Below are positions 37,669 through 49,059 of a stretch of DNA of 64,000 bases, piece by piece. The position numbers and the translations under genes were made by a program. This DNA is from Cephalotrichum gorgonifer (lineage: Eukaryota; Ascomycota; Sordariomycetes; Microascales; Microascaceae): contig ONZQ02000006.1 in assembly GCA_900312665.1 (NCBI GenBank), positions 1,024,680-1,088,679 on the forward strand, in the 5' to 3' direction. Below the pieces are notes generated by a model that was given only the letters and a program-made list of their open reading frames with translations, searched no databases and was not told where the DNA came from. Each line of letters begins with the position of its first letter. Within the stretch, counting starts at the first letter, position 1.

Positions 37669-38189
37669 ATGGATTGGTTGTGGAAGTCATTTTGGAGAGG
37701 AAGAATGCAGACTACTTACATCCCGACGCATGGAATGGATGAGTGGGCCTTGTACGGATTCCTGGTCAACGAGTTCGGCGGGTCGGAAAAGTTCAGCATC
37801 AAGGTGAGCTTAAAGCAGAGACTACAGAAGGACAACACCATCGCTAACCAGCTAGTTTCACGCAGCAAGAAAAAGACTTGTACAAAATCCGGGCGCCAGA
37901 GCCACTCGACGCCGACGTTATTGCTGGGAGCTGTAGGTTGTGAGGGACGAAATGACCCAGGTAGGGCGGGATTATTTACTAAGTGTACAATGTGATGGAG
38001 ATGTCCAGGATCGGCACATGTATTGATGTGAAGGAATTGAGTGGACGCAAGGAGTTGGCCACATCTGCGGCCTGGGTGGCTTGCATCGGCGTTGCTGTGT
38101 CCTCAAGGCAGACAGACACCTCGACCATGGAGGACATAAGGAACATTCTTGTATTGATTTGCGTCTTTTTTAAATACCCTCGAGCGTAA
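37669..38189 (+). CDS. Candidate small protein, island family member B
   Basis: A predicted three-exon gene: 37669-37803, 37866-37932 and (less certain) 37984-38189, about 135 aa. The ATG context is ACCATGG. The first intron has donor GTGAGC, a CTAAC branch site and acceptor CGCAG, and joins at phase 0. The product begins with a Trp/Arg-rich segment, then TTYIPTHGMDEW and EFGGSEKFSIK. After the intron comes QEKDLYKIRAPEPLDADV. The third exon reads DVKELSGRKELATSAAW and ends in CVFFKYPRA, with one moderately hydrophobic stretch. The product aligns with the small gene at 44071-44393, which shares the same first intron position and phase. The second intron is weak because its branch-like sequence lies too close to the acceptor. 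I do not recognise the family. Confidence 0.45.
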
Positions 38190-38803
38190 GTGAATAGAGA
38201 TTGAAATTCTCCAGAGTTCATCGCGCTGGCCATTCCGACGTCTAGAAATCTCGAGCTGTCATCCCAAGGCGTAATCCGACTTACATGATCTTTTAATATT
38301 TCCAACAGTCCAACCGGCCCAGCCCGGCTCCCCCGCCTGACCCTAGCTGCGCCGCGACAGGCGCTCCTTCGCCACCCATCCATCCATGGGCATCAGAGCC
38401 TCCTACTCACCTGCTTACATGTACTCCGCACTCTGTGGTTTTCTTGCCTTAACCTGCTGGAAGGCGCATGCCTGTTCCCGCCCCAGTAGTAGAGGCCATA
38501 CCACGAGGACGTTTAAATATTATCCCTGGAATAAGGGGCCGGTGGAAATCGACCATTCCTAGCCATCCGGAAAATGGACAGAGAAGCGCAAAGCGGACCA
38601 AGGATGGAGGGAACTCGCCGAGACATGGACGTTCAGGTAGGCGAAAACACAAGTGATTAATCCCAACAATGGGGGTAATACCTCCTCCGGGATGTCTGCC
38701 GCCCACTGACAGTGGGCCGTTGACCACCAGAAATGAAACTCATTGTAACAACGGCTAACATAAAGGTTTCCAGTCATATCCCACCACCAAGCGACAGGAA
38801 CGA
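38190..38803. other. Intergenic region, upstream of the kinase gene
   Basis: No gene supported; probably contains the kinase promoter. Overlapping frames on both strands look like shadows. Confidence 0.5.
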
Positions 38804-41361
38804 ATGCCATATCCAGTGCGGAGTGCGAACCAACCCCACCCGCCAAAGCCGTCACCGGGTACCGAACCTGAAAACGTAGGGGGCATATATTCAGGAATAT
38901 TTACTGAGGAAATCCTGGCCGTATCCATGGAACAGCAAGATGATGATGTCGCCGGCATAGGCGGCGGGCGCGAGCTGCCGAGCGATATTCCTCAAAATTT
39001 CGAAGTAGAACCGCCCGCTAGCGAGAATACCGTGACCCTCTTCCTGCCACCCCCGGAAGCGTCCGAGTACACATCCGAATATCCAACGGATAAAGCTCTC
39101 GAGCCCCCCCCTCCGTCACAATTTAGCACTCGTAGTCGCATGACGACATGTGCTAACGGTGGGCCAGGGTATGAAGCTCGCTACCTTGCTGAGAATATCT
39201 CTGAGCTCGAAGGAAAGATCTCCCAGCACCAGCAGGAGATTACCCGAATCCCGTTATCCGACTCTTTCAGCATTATCGACGTGATTAGGGAACACCTCGA
39301 GGAAGCCAAGGTTGACTCGGTGTATCAGGATCAGGTCAAAACTTTCATCCCGTGCAAGAAGCTATACACTATTATGAATGAAGAATCCGTCCGCCAAGCG
39401 CTCCACAAGCTCAAAGAGGCAACCGGCCGCGACCTACATCCACCAGATGGCGAATTCGAGAAGTGGGTTGCGCAAATCTCACCACCTATCCTCAAGCTGG
39501 GGGAGGGTAACAAAGCTGTCACCCAGTTTAGGCGGACATTCGCGGCGCTTATCCTGGTGGGGAAAGCTGATTCCATCTTCGACTTTATCAACCAAGAGGT
39601 GAATGACGAAGAGATGTGCCTAGCAAATTTCGATCTGCCGGCGCCCTCAGAAGAATCGGAGGAGAGAGCCAATCAAGAGCTACAATGTGCATATGACCGG
39701 TTTCCGGTTCCCTGCCGAAATATGGTGTCCTGGCCCAAGAAGTACATACGAGCCTTCAGGAGCGTGCGGTGGGAAGTCTCTCCGCCCTTTTTCTCCACCG
39801 AGACGAGCGATAAAAGTTCCAAACTCGTGCACTACGAACTTCGAAGCCCGGACGAAGTCCTCCCTTTCACCAAAGGGAATAGAGGACCGGTTAAGGAGGG
39901 GGGGTCTTCCCAGCTTGAGTTCTATTGTGTCCATGAGAGCCAGCAAGACCTACCCAGATACACGGTATGTTCCTCCCGCCATATACTGACCGAACTATAG
40001 TCTTTGACTATGAGGTTTGTTCGTTATGCATGGGCCCATACGCTAAATAATATTGTGACATGGATAGACGAAGGGGAAAGCACATCCCGTTGCCGTCAAG
40101 AGACTCGAAGATAAGCGGGCAGGGCAAAATCCCTGGAAACAGTCTGACAAGTTTGAAAATGAGAGATACGTACTTGACCGCCTCACCTTGGCTGAGGGAT
40201 CTCCGCATATAGTCAAGCTTCTAGCAACATTCAAGACGCCGGGAATGAACTGCACTGACAAGTACCATTTCATGTTCGAGGCAGCTGATGGGACTATTGA
40301 AAAACTATGGAATGACGAGGATCTCTGGCGGGAGCACTCTCCCGGGGCAGTTCTTTCACGCTGGGTAGCGCGGCAGTGTCATGGTTTGGCAGAAGGTCTT
40401 GCCCACGTCCACCAATTTCCGAAAAGTGCCGTGGATGATAACCCTAAGACGCGTGGGATGCATGGCGATATCAAGCCAGGGAACATTCTCTGGTATAAGG
40501 ATTGGATCCTTGACAACCAGCCCAATCCCAGTGGTGCCATCGGAGGGAGCTCCAGCGAGGAGGAGCCCTTTGGGATCCTGCAAATCGCGGACTTCGGCGT
40601 CAGCAGCTTCCACTCGACGATGACAGTAGACCAAGCCCCACTTATCGGCTTTAGCATGGACTACACTCCACCAGAGACGGAGATCTGGTCCCGCCACCTG
40701 CCACCCTCGGACGTATGGCAGCTCGGGTGTCTCCTCCTTGATTTCGCAACCTGGCTCGTCACTGGGCCAAGGGGATACGATAAATTCAAAAAGGCGCGGA
40801 GTAGTCAAGGGCTAAGAATGGTGCGCCCGCGGTTCTCGACATTCGAACAGGTGAAAAAGAATCTCACTCACGTTACGGTCAACCCAGAAGTTTGGAAGGT
40901 AAGCACGCCTATCCCAGTGGCATCACTCTTGTGAGAACTCTGCTGTGTTTGTTTAATCCATTTGCTAATAGCGAACCTCGAATTGGGGCTCCCAATAGCA
41001 CGCCAACAATCTCCATAAGCACAACAACACCTCACCATTCGTGCGAGACCTCGTTGACTTGGTGGTCAACCACATGCTTGTGGTGGAGGACCTGGAATCT
41101 CTGGAAACGGCTCATGACACCAAGCGTACCAAAGGTAGTGGGCGACGAATCTCAAGCCGCGAGGCGAAAGGTGAACTAAAGAAGATGTTCGAGGCCGAAA
41201 ATGATAACGCAGGGTACTATTCTCCTTCCAGCCCCACAAGACGATTCAATGTTGAGAAACGTGATCCTCTCAAGATTTCTGGCACGAAAAGTGAGATAAT
41301 AAATTTCAGCGACAAAAGGCATTGGGAAGAAATGGCCAAGTGGGAGGCATCAGAAGCCTAA
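38804..41361 (+). CDS. Fungal protein kinase with long N-terminal helical region
   Basis: Three exons, 38804-39964, 40068-40898 and 40999-41361, all phase 0, give 784 aa. The N-terminal ~370 residues are acidic and then helical (FIPCKKLYTIMNEESVRQAL, FAALILVGKADSIFDFI), a layout I recall from many fungal kinases of unknown role. The kinase domain starts near residue 388. VAVK gives Lys398, the catalytic loop is HGDIKPGNIL with Asp521, Lys523 and Asn526, the DFG Asp is 562, and PPE and SDVWQLGCLLLDF follow. The residue before the catalytic Asp is Gly, so it is a non-RD kinase. All key catalytic residues are present, so it is probably active. The third exon adds a basic C-terminal tail. An internal ATG at about 38924 is an alternative start. 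It is convergent with the CorA-like gene, 118 bp away. Confidence 0.82.
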
Positions 41362-41479
41362 GGCGCTTTCTGGCGCATTTCGAATCGCGATGCTTTGGCA
41401 TTGGGGGAATTGAATAGATAGCTGGCATTACACCATGTTCCCTGTACCTTCCGATGTTTACACTACGGGTATCCTGACG

Positions 41480-43258
41480 TTACACAACGTCGATGGCCGT
41501 CAATATACGCTCTTCTCCAGATGCCCTTTCTTCCCCATATGACATAAAACACCGAAAAGAGTAATAGATGACGAGTATGAAAGCTGTGAGACTAAGTGAC
41601 AATACTGGATACCAGATCCAACCCGCGTCACCAAATATACGCGTAGCGTCAATGGCACGCTCGATCTGGGGTACTGCCATCAATGCCTGTATTGTATATC
41701 AGTCTCCACTGCTATCGAGTTTGGGATGGAAATCACCCCAGGTGCAGTATGGCGTTCTGGGACAACTATAGCTAACGTACGTACCGCGGTGAATGTGGCA
41801 GGTAAGAAGATGACGGTCAAGAGAGCAATACCCTTCATTCTCTTTCCATCCTTGGTTGCTATCAAAGTATCATTGCGTGACTGGTAAGTAGTTTCCTTCA
41901 ATCCTGTATGTTAGCTACGGCTTGCTTGAGAAAAAAAAACAGGTCCTTATCTGGGTATGGGAATTCTTACCAGCTGGTAGATCAGCGATGCCCCTTGAAG
42001 AATTACATCGCATCGACTCATCCTGTGCTCATACTGAAGAGCAAGTTGGTGAAGCTCGAAAGACAGCTGGGGATCGCCGTCACCCACCTGGGACCTGAGG
42101 CTCAAGAGCTGCTGCTTCCACGGCTGCAAAGCGTTGGCCTTCAGCATGGCAACACTAATATAGAACTTGACGTTGTCGTCGACATCTCTCCGCCGGTTGG
42201 GGGGGCTGGGGATCCCCTCGCCAATGGTATCCGTGGAGGAGCCGGTGGGGAGTCCCGAGCGTCCCTGTCTGACTTCACGGAATCTTTTATGCTTCTCTAC
42301 TTCGAGGAACGCCATGACAGCGGCTCTTGGCTCGAAAATGAACCTTTTCCGCGCCTGGAGCACAGTCTTGAATCGGGAAATGTCATCCTTGTCGTACCCG
42401 AGGATGAGTGCATTAAGCCGGGTCCCGGATTCTTGTCCATATGGTGTTCTCGTGCCAGGGAAGTGGGTGATGGCCATCGCGGTCTGCCGAGACGTAGAGT
42501 TTGACACTCTGAGCAGGTACACTGCGCCGAGGCAATGGTTATCATCGTGCCTCTCGTGGGCTCCACACCAGGGTGTTGGACTTTACTGTAGTGTACTTAC
42601 CAGCGCAATCCTTCCCATCCACCTGGTACGTGTATCGGCTGGCTACTGGGCCGCTATCCTCTACAACCCCTAAGAACGAGGGGTGTATCTTCATACGGCA
42701 GAGAATATCTCGAAATTGACATTTCGTTGAGCTTATATATTGTAGTCCAGCTTGGGACGTAATGATCTTTTTCATGCGAGGAAAGTACGCGGGCCCGGAA
42801 ATTCTGTGGGACTAATGTCAGATTGGCTCAGTTATCGTTGTAGATGTCGGGGTGAACTAACGCTATAGAAAGATGACTTTCCTTGGTAGGTGAGGACCCC
42901 TATCTGCTGGATTAGAACGGGTGGGAGGACAACTATGTTTGTTAGTTGATTGCTTACCGCCTTGTCCTTCAGCCACGACTTCCATCCGTCCTCCTGGTGC
43001 TGACCCCCCTCCTCCTCCTCCGCTACGATCCAATCGCACGGAGGATCGCGATACGACTTATCCTATGACATCCAACACCTCTGGTTAGCTGGAATAAATC
43101 ACGAATCGGATTGGGCACTTCTTCCTTACGACAAGTGTGGTTTGGCTATGTAGCCTGGTCCAGGTTGCCGACCAATCGGGCGGAACTTTCTCGTCTCCCT
43201 CCTCGATGAATTTAAAAGGCGAGAGATCATCGTCAGATATGCCGAACTCATCCCACAT
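41480..43258 (-). CDS. Diverged CorA-like two-helix membrane protein (second copy)
   Basis: Seven exons on the minus strand, 43130-43258, 42958-43062, 42862-42906, 42601-42811, 41971-42560, 41785-41880 and 41480-41686. Every junction closes in frame, giving 460 aa. The N-terminus is acidic (MWDEFGISDDDLSPF), the middle is mixed alpha/beta, and a helical stretch precedes DGKRMKGIALLTVIFLPATFTA, the hallmark first membrane segment of fungal CorA-like proteins. The usual FSTPFF continuation is replaced by unrelated polar sequence. The second membrane segment is IWYPVLSLSLTAFILVIYY, followed by a charged tail. There is no GMN motif, so Mg2+ channel activity is doubtful. The tail-to-tail pairing with the kinase suggests a functional module, which is inference. 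Confidence 0.7.
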
Positions 43259-44070
43259 AGTTGCTTTCGTGCGGTTTTACCCTGTGTGTGTAGCGATGTC
43301 GTTGGGCTGATATTGGGTATCAGGAAGCCGGCCAGATCCTGGATAACGAAGCCTTGCCGTTCGTTAGGGAGTGACCCAGAGTCGCATATGGAGCTGCGGA
43401 CGGCTGGATTATATTCACCCTCTCCCGCCGTGGCTGTGGCCTTAGGAAGAGCAGGCTCTCCCAGCTTGGGGCTCCGTCAGGCATCTCGGTGGCGGTGTAA
43501 AGCCTGGTCCGTCAAAGTGGATGGCGGCGAACTATTATGGAGGGGCACTGATACCCTGTTGTGTTACATCCGCATGGCTGGTGAGCGTGCGATGCGGCGC
43601 AGAAGTAGAAGAACAAGTGTAAAATCGTGTTGCTACCATGGGTGGAGGTGCAATTATCAGCCAATGGAGATCTAGAGATTCCCTTACCGGCGAGTTGGGC
43701 GGCAGCAGCAGACTAATTTGCATATACTCGCAGCCCGGTGCATATCCTACCTGAAAGGAATCGCCGTTCATGGCCTAGACTAAACTTCGTGGAACCACTA
43801 AATGGGAGGGATATTCTCTGCTCGGTGCTGCTCAAGTCCACGAGAAGGCTGGGAGAACACCGGGTGTCATTCGGTCGAGGATTAGTTATGCCAGCATGAG
43901 ATGCTATCTCGCATCCAGTGGGTGGATGTTTGTATAAGTTACATATATTTAGTCCTTTGCTCCCCCCCAATCCGTATGGTATTCGCAGTTACAACCATCG
44001 GCGCCGCCTCCAAGTAAACCCACCGCACCACCAGCTCCCCACCTTACACTAAAGACTACATATCATTGTC
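43259..44070. other. Intergenic region between CorA-like gene and small gene A
   Basis: Divergent promoter space. Short frames on both strands (for example 43535-43771 minus) have no recognisable domain. A minor possibility is an extra 5' exon of the CorA-like gene. Confidence 0.45.
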
Positions 44071-44393
44071 ATGGCTCGGAAGAGCGAATGGAAGTATACC
44101 ACGCATATTCCGTATGACAAAGACTCCAGCTTCGACGAGTGGAAAGCAACCCAACAAATATCCACGATATTGGGGGCGCGCAACTTCAAGATGGCGGTAT
44201 GTTGAGCTTGGCCGGCCGCATTCGCCTGTAAGCTCTTAGTTCTGACTCGTATCTAGGAGAATGATACCGGATGCACAATACGAACTAAAGATGAGCTTTC
44301 CAAGGTATGCTTCGTCGACGGAGGATGTAGTAGATACAGACTAATACTCAACAGGAGACGGTGGCCAAGCTAACCCGCCTCATTAATGAGTAG
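44071..44393 (+). CDS. Small 70-aa protein, island family member A
   Basis: A three-exon gene too short to stand out as one open frame: 44071-44196, 44257-44304 and 44355-44393. All junctions are phase 0 with good GTATG donors and TAG/CAG acceptors, giving 70 aa. The product begins MARKSEWKYTTHIPYDK, then DEWKATQQISTILGARNFKMA. Exon 2 encodes ENDTGCTIRTKDELSK and exon 3 encodes ETVAKLTRLINE. It is charged and predicted mostly helical, with no signal peptide or membrane segment. It aligns with the product at 37669 (TT-x-IP, DEW, then the shared intron, then IR seven residues after it). I do not recognise the family in any named domain. Confidence 0.55.
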
Positions 44394-45741
44394 GAGGAGG
44401 CAATGAATATAGCTCGGCTACTACGTCTAGACACGTTATTGGGGACGGCATCATCGGAAGTGCAGTCGTATAAACTTTTCTGCCTTGTACGGCAACTTTC
44501 AGCTGGTGAGCGCAAAGTAACATTAATAAATCAATACACCATAATGACCAAAACCAAAACCACTAATAAATGGATCCTTCAAACATAAAACCGGCTTCAC
44601 CAAGCAAGTTGAAGAGGGTAAAACCAACGGCAGGCAAGATGATGACAGCGTTCGACAGTGGCGGGCTTCACGCCCGATACGCCAGGCTGGACGAGTCCCT
44701 TGCCAGTGGAGATACCGTTGCCACGCTGGGCAGGGGTGTCATTATCGTACTCAAGCTTGTCAGGGGTCTTCTCGCCGCCTTGGGGATTCTCTCGAGAGAC
44801 TCTTATAGTGTGACTGATGAAGGGTCTCCTTGCCGCTATCGGAGCTCCCTGTCTTATGAGACTCCTCGGGCGAAGGGGTGCCAGGGTTCTTCTCAGGAAG
44901 GCTAAGCTATACTCTTTCAACTCATCAGCACATTCCTAGACATGAACCGGGCCATAGCACTTCTTAGGTCTTCGGGGATGCCTACCGAGGCAATGGGGCT
45001 CCTGTATTTACTTAACCGCACAATACCACAAATCTGCCTGTTGCAGGCATAACTATACTAGCATGTTGATATGGGGGACTTACAGTATCCTCTCCAGTTT
45101 CTAGATGCATTATTACCCCCGCGTATGCTCGTAGAACTTGTTCACGCTACAAGTACGAGTGTGCCCACCACCAAATTGATATAACTCTCATGCCAAGTAT
45201 CTCGCACATGGGACTCGTGCCTGTAGTACGCTGTTGAGGCGATGAATGTCGCCTCAGCCGTCGTTCAAGCACACCATATCTTCCGACCCCGATGCTTTAT
45301 TTCTTCCAGCCTCAGACTTCCCTGCTTTCCATTGCGGCGTCTCCATTGCTGGGGATCGAAGGTTTCTTCGCCCCTGATCCTATATCTATTACAACTGTTC
45401 CGTTGATAGGGCTACAAATGAATACAAAGAATCGCGCCTGGTATTTGTACCAGGATAGTTTGTGAATTCATAAGGTTTATTAACTGGATGTTGTGAGAAG
45501 GGTTCTCCACAATGTTTGGTTGACAACCCACCAGCTTGTGCAAGCGGATCAGTTGTATCCAGGTGGTGAGAGGGTCTATCCCAGCTAGGGCCTTGTGGGT
45601 ATAGTTGTCAGCTGTACTCAGCTGACACTTTTCGACTGTACTGGGACTTGTACATCGCAAAAAATCCCAGACCAAAAATAATTTTCCAGTCGCGGAAGCC
45701 CAAGACCAAACTCTACGGTTGCTCTCCCACACCTCCTCGCC
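44394..45741. other. Intergenic region, right edge of the accessory island
   Basis: No supported gene. The frame at 44570-44905 (+) lacks family features. The last part probably holds the ROK1 promoter. Confidence 0.5.
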
Positions 45742-47895
45742 ATGGACATATTAAAGGTTCTCTCAAGAGGGATCAAGAAGCCCGCCAGGGCTGCGGGCAC
45801 CGCGCCCCCGGGATCTACCGCCGCAAATATTCCCTCCGCCGGCACTAAGACCCGGCCGCAGCTGTACCACGACGATGTCGGAACGGGCCGGGCGCAAAAG
45901 CGGAAGAGGTCTGGGGACGAGGAGGAAGGCGATGGCAAATCCTCCGCGGCAGACTTGCCCGAGGTCGACTTCTTCGCCGCCCGCGACCACAAGGCGAAGC
46001 CTGCCCGCACCGAAAGCGAGCCCGAGCCGCGAACCGAGCCGGAGACGGGCACTGCGCCTGCGGAGCCCAGCCGCGAGCTCACCGAGGACGAATGCCGGCA
46101 GATCCTGCGCTCGCACAGGCTGAAGTACACACTGCTCGCGGGGACGCTCCCTCGGGAGTCGGACGGGGAGAACAAGAGGAAGAAGAAGAAGAAGAAGGCG
46201 AAAACGGAGGAGAAGGGGAAGAAGGAGAAGCAGGAGGGGTTCTACCCGCGACCGCTGGTGTCGTTCTCCGAGCTGCGGGGTGACTACGGCGTTGCGGCGC
46301 AGCTTATGGAGAATATCAAGGGGGAGAGTTACAAGATACCGACTGAGGTCCAGCTGGGGAGTCTGCCGCTCCTCCTGCGACCGAGCTCGGCCCTTCCCGG
46401 GTACGACATCTCCGGCGGCGAGGATGCCACTGTCGACTTCATGGCCGTCGCGCCGACGGGGAGCGGGAAGACGATCAGCTTCCTGATCCCGACCATCAAC
46501 CGGATCCTGAAGAGGAGGGAGAAGGAAGGGCTGGATCGGATACACGAGCTCGAGGCCGTTGTGATTGTGCCGACGAGGGAACTGGCGTTCCAGATTGTGA
46601 ATGAGGGGAGGAAGCTAACGACGGGAACTGGGCTCCGGGTTCTCCAGATGAAGAAAGGGATGCAGATCGCCGCCGAGGTGGGGAAGCGGATGTCGCTGGA
46701 CGAGGAGTCAGACGAGGAGTCAGATGATGCCTCAGACAGTGAAGAGGACAGCGCCGCCGGTGCTTCTAAAGCTCCGCTCGCCAAGGCCGACATACTCGTC
46801 ACCACGCCCCTCGCCTTACTAAACTTCCTCACCAACGACGAGGCGAAGGGCAACCGGGTCCTCCCAACGGTTCGGACCCTCATCTTGGATGAGGCAGACG
46901 TCCTCCTCGACCCCCTCTTCCTCGACCAAACCTCGGGCGTCTGGTCCGCCTGTACGAACCCTGACCTCCAGGCGTCCTTCTGGTCCGCCACGATGCCCTC
47001 CAACATCGAAACCCTCATAACAGACCGCCTCACCACCCTCGCCACGCAGCCCCGCCCCCTGATCCGCCTCGTCGTAGGCCTCAAAGACACAGCCGTCCCC
47101 AATGTGACGCACAAGCTCCTCTACACCGCATCCGAGGCCGGCAAACTCCTCGCCATCCGCCAGCTCCTCCGCCCACACTCCTCAGATACCTCCATCCCTA
47201 CCATCCGCCCGCCCTTCCTCGTCTTCACACAGACCATTGAGCGCGCTGCGGCCCTAGAGTCCGAGCTCCGCTACGACATCCCCCTCGAGGCGGGCGGCTC
47301 CACCCGCATCGCGAGCCTCCACTCCGGCCTCATCGACTCGGCCCGCTCCTCGATCATGAAGAGGTTCCGCGCCGGCGAGATCTGGGTGCTTATCACGACG
47401 GACGTGCTCGCCCGCGGCGTCGACTTCGCTGGCGTCAACGGCATCGTGAACTACGACTTCCCTCCGTCGGCGGCCACCTATGTTCACCGCGCGGGCAGGA
47501 CGGGTCGCGCGGGTCGAGAGGGTGGGATGGCCATCACACTGTATACTAAGGAAGACATTCCGCACGCCAAGACGGTGGCGAACGTCATTGCCGCGAGCGA
47601 TAAGCAGGCAGGGAAGACCGGGGCCGACGCGGGTGTGCAGAAGTGGCTGCTCGACGCGCTGCCCGACGTGTCGAAGGAAGAGAAGAAGAGATTGAAGAGG
47701 GGAGTGGAGAGCAGGAGGAGCGGAGCCAAGGCCAAGATCACGAGCCAGAGTGGGTGGGAGAGGAAGAGGGAAGGGAATAAGATGGGGGCTATTGAGGCCT
47801 CAAAGAAGAGGCAAGCCGAGATCCGCCGGGAGAGGCGGAGTCGTGGGGACTCGAAAAGGGGAGAGGATGAGGAGTGGGGGGGCTTTGAGGATTAG
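45742..47895 (+). CDS. ROK1: DEAD-box RNA helicase Rok1 (DDX52)
   Basis: A single exon of 717 aa. It begins MDILKVLSRGIKK, typical of Rok1. A disordered acidic/basic N-terminus is followed by a Lys-rich tract at about residues 148-165, then PRPLVSFSEL and the Q-motif region (YKIPTEVQ). Helicase motif I APTGSGKT is at about 237-244, Ia is VPTRELAFQ, II is DEAD near 383, III is SAT near 414, and VI is HRAGRTGR near 581-588. The insert between motifs Ia and II is unusually acidic (residues ~315-335). Rok1 is an ATP-dependent helicase for early 18S rRNA processing in the nucleolus. The C-terminal basic tail fits this role. Confidence 0.94.
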   Translation: MDILKVLSRGIKKPARAAGTAPPGSTAANIPSAGTKTRPQLYHDDVGTGRAQKRKRSGDEEEGDGKSSAADLPEVDFFAARDHKAKPARTESEPEPRTEPETGTAPAEPSRELTEDECRQILRSHRLKYTLLAGTLPRESDGENKRKKKKKKAKTEEKGKKEKQEGFYPRPLVSFSELRGDYGVAAQLMENIKGESYKIPTEVQLGSLPLLLRPSSALPGYDISGGEDATVDFMAVAPTGSGKTISFLIPTINRILKRREKEGLDRIHELEAVVIVPTRELAFQIVNEGRKLTTGTGLRVLQMKKGMQIAAEVGKRMSLDEESDEESDDASDSEEDSAAGASKAPLAKADILVTTPLALLNFLTNDEAKGNRVLPTVRTLILDEADVLLDPLFLDQTSGVWSACTNPDLQASFWSATMPSNIETLITDRLTTLATQPRPLIRLVVGLKDTAVPNVTHKLLYTASEAGKLLAIRQLLRPHSSDTSIPTIRPPFLVFTQTIERAAALESELRYDIPLEAGGSTRIASLHSGLIDSARSSIMKRFRAGEIWVLITTDVLARGVDFAGVNGIVNYDFPPSAATYVHRAGRTGRAGREGGMAITLYTKEDIPHAKTVANVIAASDKQAGKTGADAGVQKWLLDALPDVSKEEKKRLKRGVESRRSGAKAKITSQSGWERKREGNKMGAIEASKKRQAEIRRERRSRGDSKRGEDEEWGGFED

Positions 47896-48211
47896 AACGG
47901 CATCGAGGCCCTTGGCAGATATCTGCAGCCCGGGAGTAATTTCACCCAACACTCTTACATATGCGTATCCCCGCGGCAAGGCCATACCGATAATAGTAGG
48001 CCTGAAGGAGGCAGTAGATATATACCAAAATTATCCATCGCCACAAAGAGTACTTTAGCAATCATCACATATTGCGATGTCCATTGCGAATATATCCAGC
48101 ACCAAGTTGTAACTTTTCATTGGTTTTTGAATCCCTGGCTATAAGCCACTGGGTAGTAGATCTCCCGCAAAAGCATGCCTTCCCCGAAATAAAGATACAG
48201 GTTCTGTGCAC
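47896..48211. other. Convergent 3' region between ROK1 and cyclophilin
   Basis: About 316 bp containing the 3' ends of both genes. No other feature seen. Confidence 0.6.
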
Positions 48212-49059
48212 TTATACAACGCCGGCCTTGACAATGGTAGGCTTCTTGGAGTACTTGATGGAGCCGCTCTGGGAGCCGGTGGCCTCGATGGCCTTGACGA
48301 CGTCCATGGACTGCTCGTCGGCAACCTCGCCGAAGACGACGTGGCGGCCATCGAGCCAAGCAGTCGTGACAGTGGTGATGAAGAACTGCGAGCCGTTGCT
48401 ATGAATCAATGTCAGTGGGTGCCCGGCATCGAAGTGGACCAGTGGGCCGATGCTCTTACGTGTTAGGGCCGGCGTTAGCCATAGACAGCTGACCGGCCTT
48501 GGTGTGCTTCAGCTGGAAGTTCTCATCGGCGAACTTCTCGCCGTAGATAGACTTGCCACCGGTACCCTGCCATGATTGTTAGAGTCCGTTCGAATCAGCA
48601 GGAGTGATGCCAGGGACATACGTTGCCGCGAGTGAAATCACCACCCTGGAGCATGAACTCGGGGATGACACGGTGGAAAGAGGAGCCCTCGTAGCCGAAA
48701 CCGTTCTGGCCGGTGCAGAGCTCACGGAAGTTCCTGGCGGTCTTGGGGACAATATCGTCGAACAGCTTGAAGGTGATGCGGCCCTTCTGGTCTGGGAAAA
48801 TTTGTAAGCATGGGTCGTCATCGAGTACAAGTGGCAGAACAACATGAAAGAAGAGGGCGTAGACCAGGCAGTCATTTGCGGTTACCTGCCAGAGAGAAAC
48901 GAGTATTGGAAAGGGGCTTGCTTACTAGTAACCTCGCCGACAGGCTTGCCATTCACGAGCTTGGGGCCCTGCCACTCGAGGTCGAAGAAGCTTGGGGGAG
49001 CTATTAGCAGCTGCGGAGAAGGGAAAGCGATGGCGACGGCAAACTTACACGTTAGACAT
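48212..49059 (-). CDS. CPR1: Cyclophilin A-type peptidyl-prolyl isomerase
   Basis: Five exons on the minus strand, 49049-49059, 48926-48990, 48622-48791, 48460-48566 and 48212-48398, give 179 aa. The first coding exon is only 11 nt. Cyclophilin signatures are complete: FKLFDDIVPKTARNFRELC, FHRVIPEFMLQGGDFTRGNG with catalytic Arg66, MANAGPNTNGSQFFI, and the cyclosporin-contact Trp in TTAWLDGRHVVFGEV. It has no signal peptide, so it is cytosolic/nuclear. It catalyses cis-trans isomerisation of Xaa-Pro bonds and is the expected target of cyclosporin A. Several introns in short succession are normal for fungal cypA genes. Confidence 0.94.

Noticed and set aside
43286..43675. 129-codon frame upstream of small gene A
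   Set aside because: Composition and lack of conserved features suggest a chance frame; not part of the island family.
45763..46545. Long antisense frame over ROK1
   Set aside because: Low-complexity Leu/Arg composition and complete overlap with a firmly identified gene.
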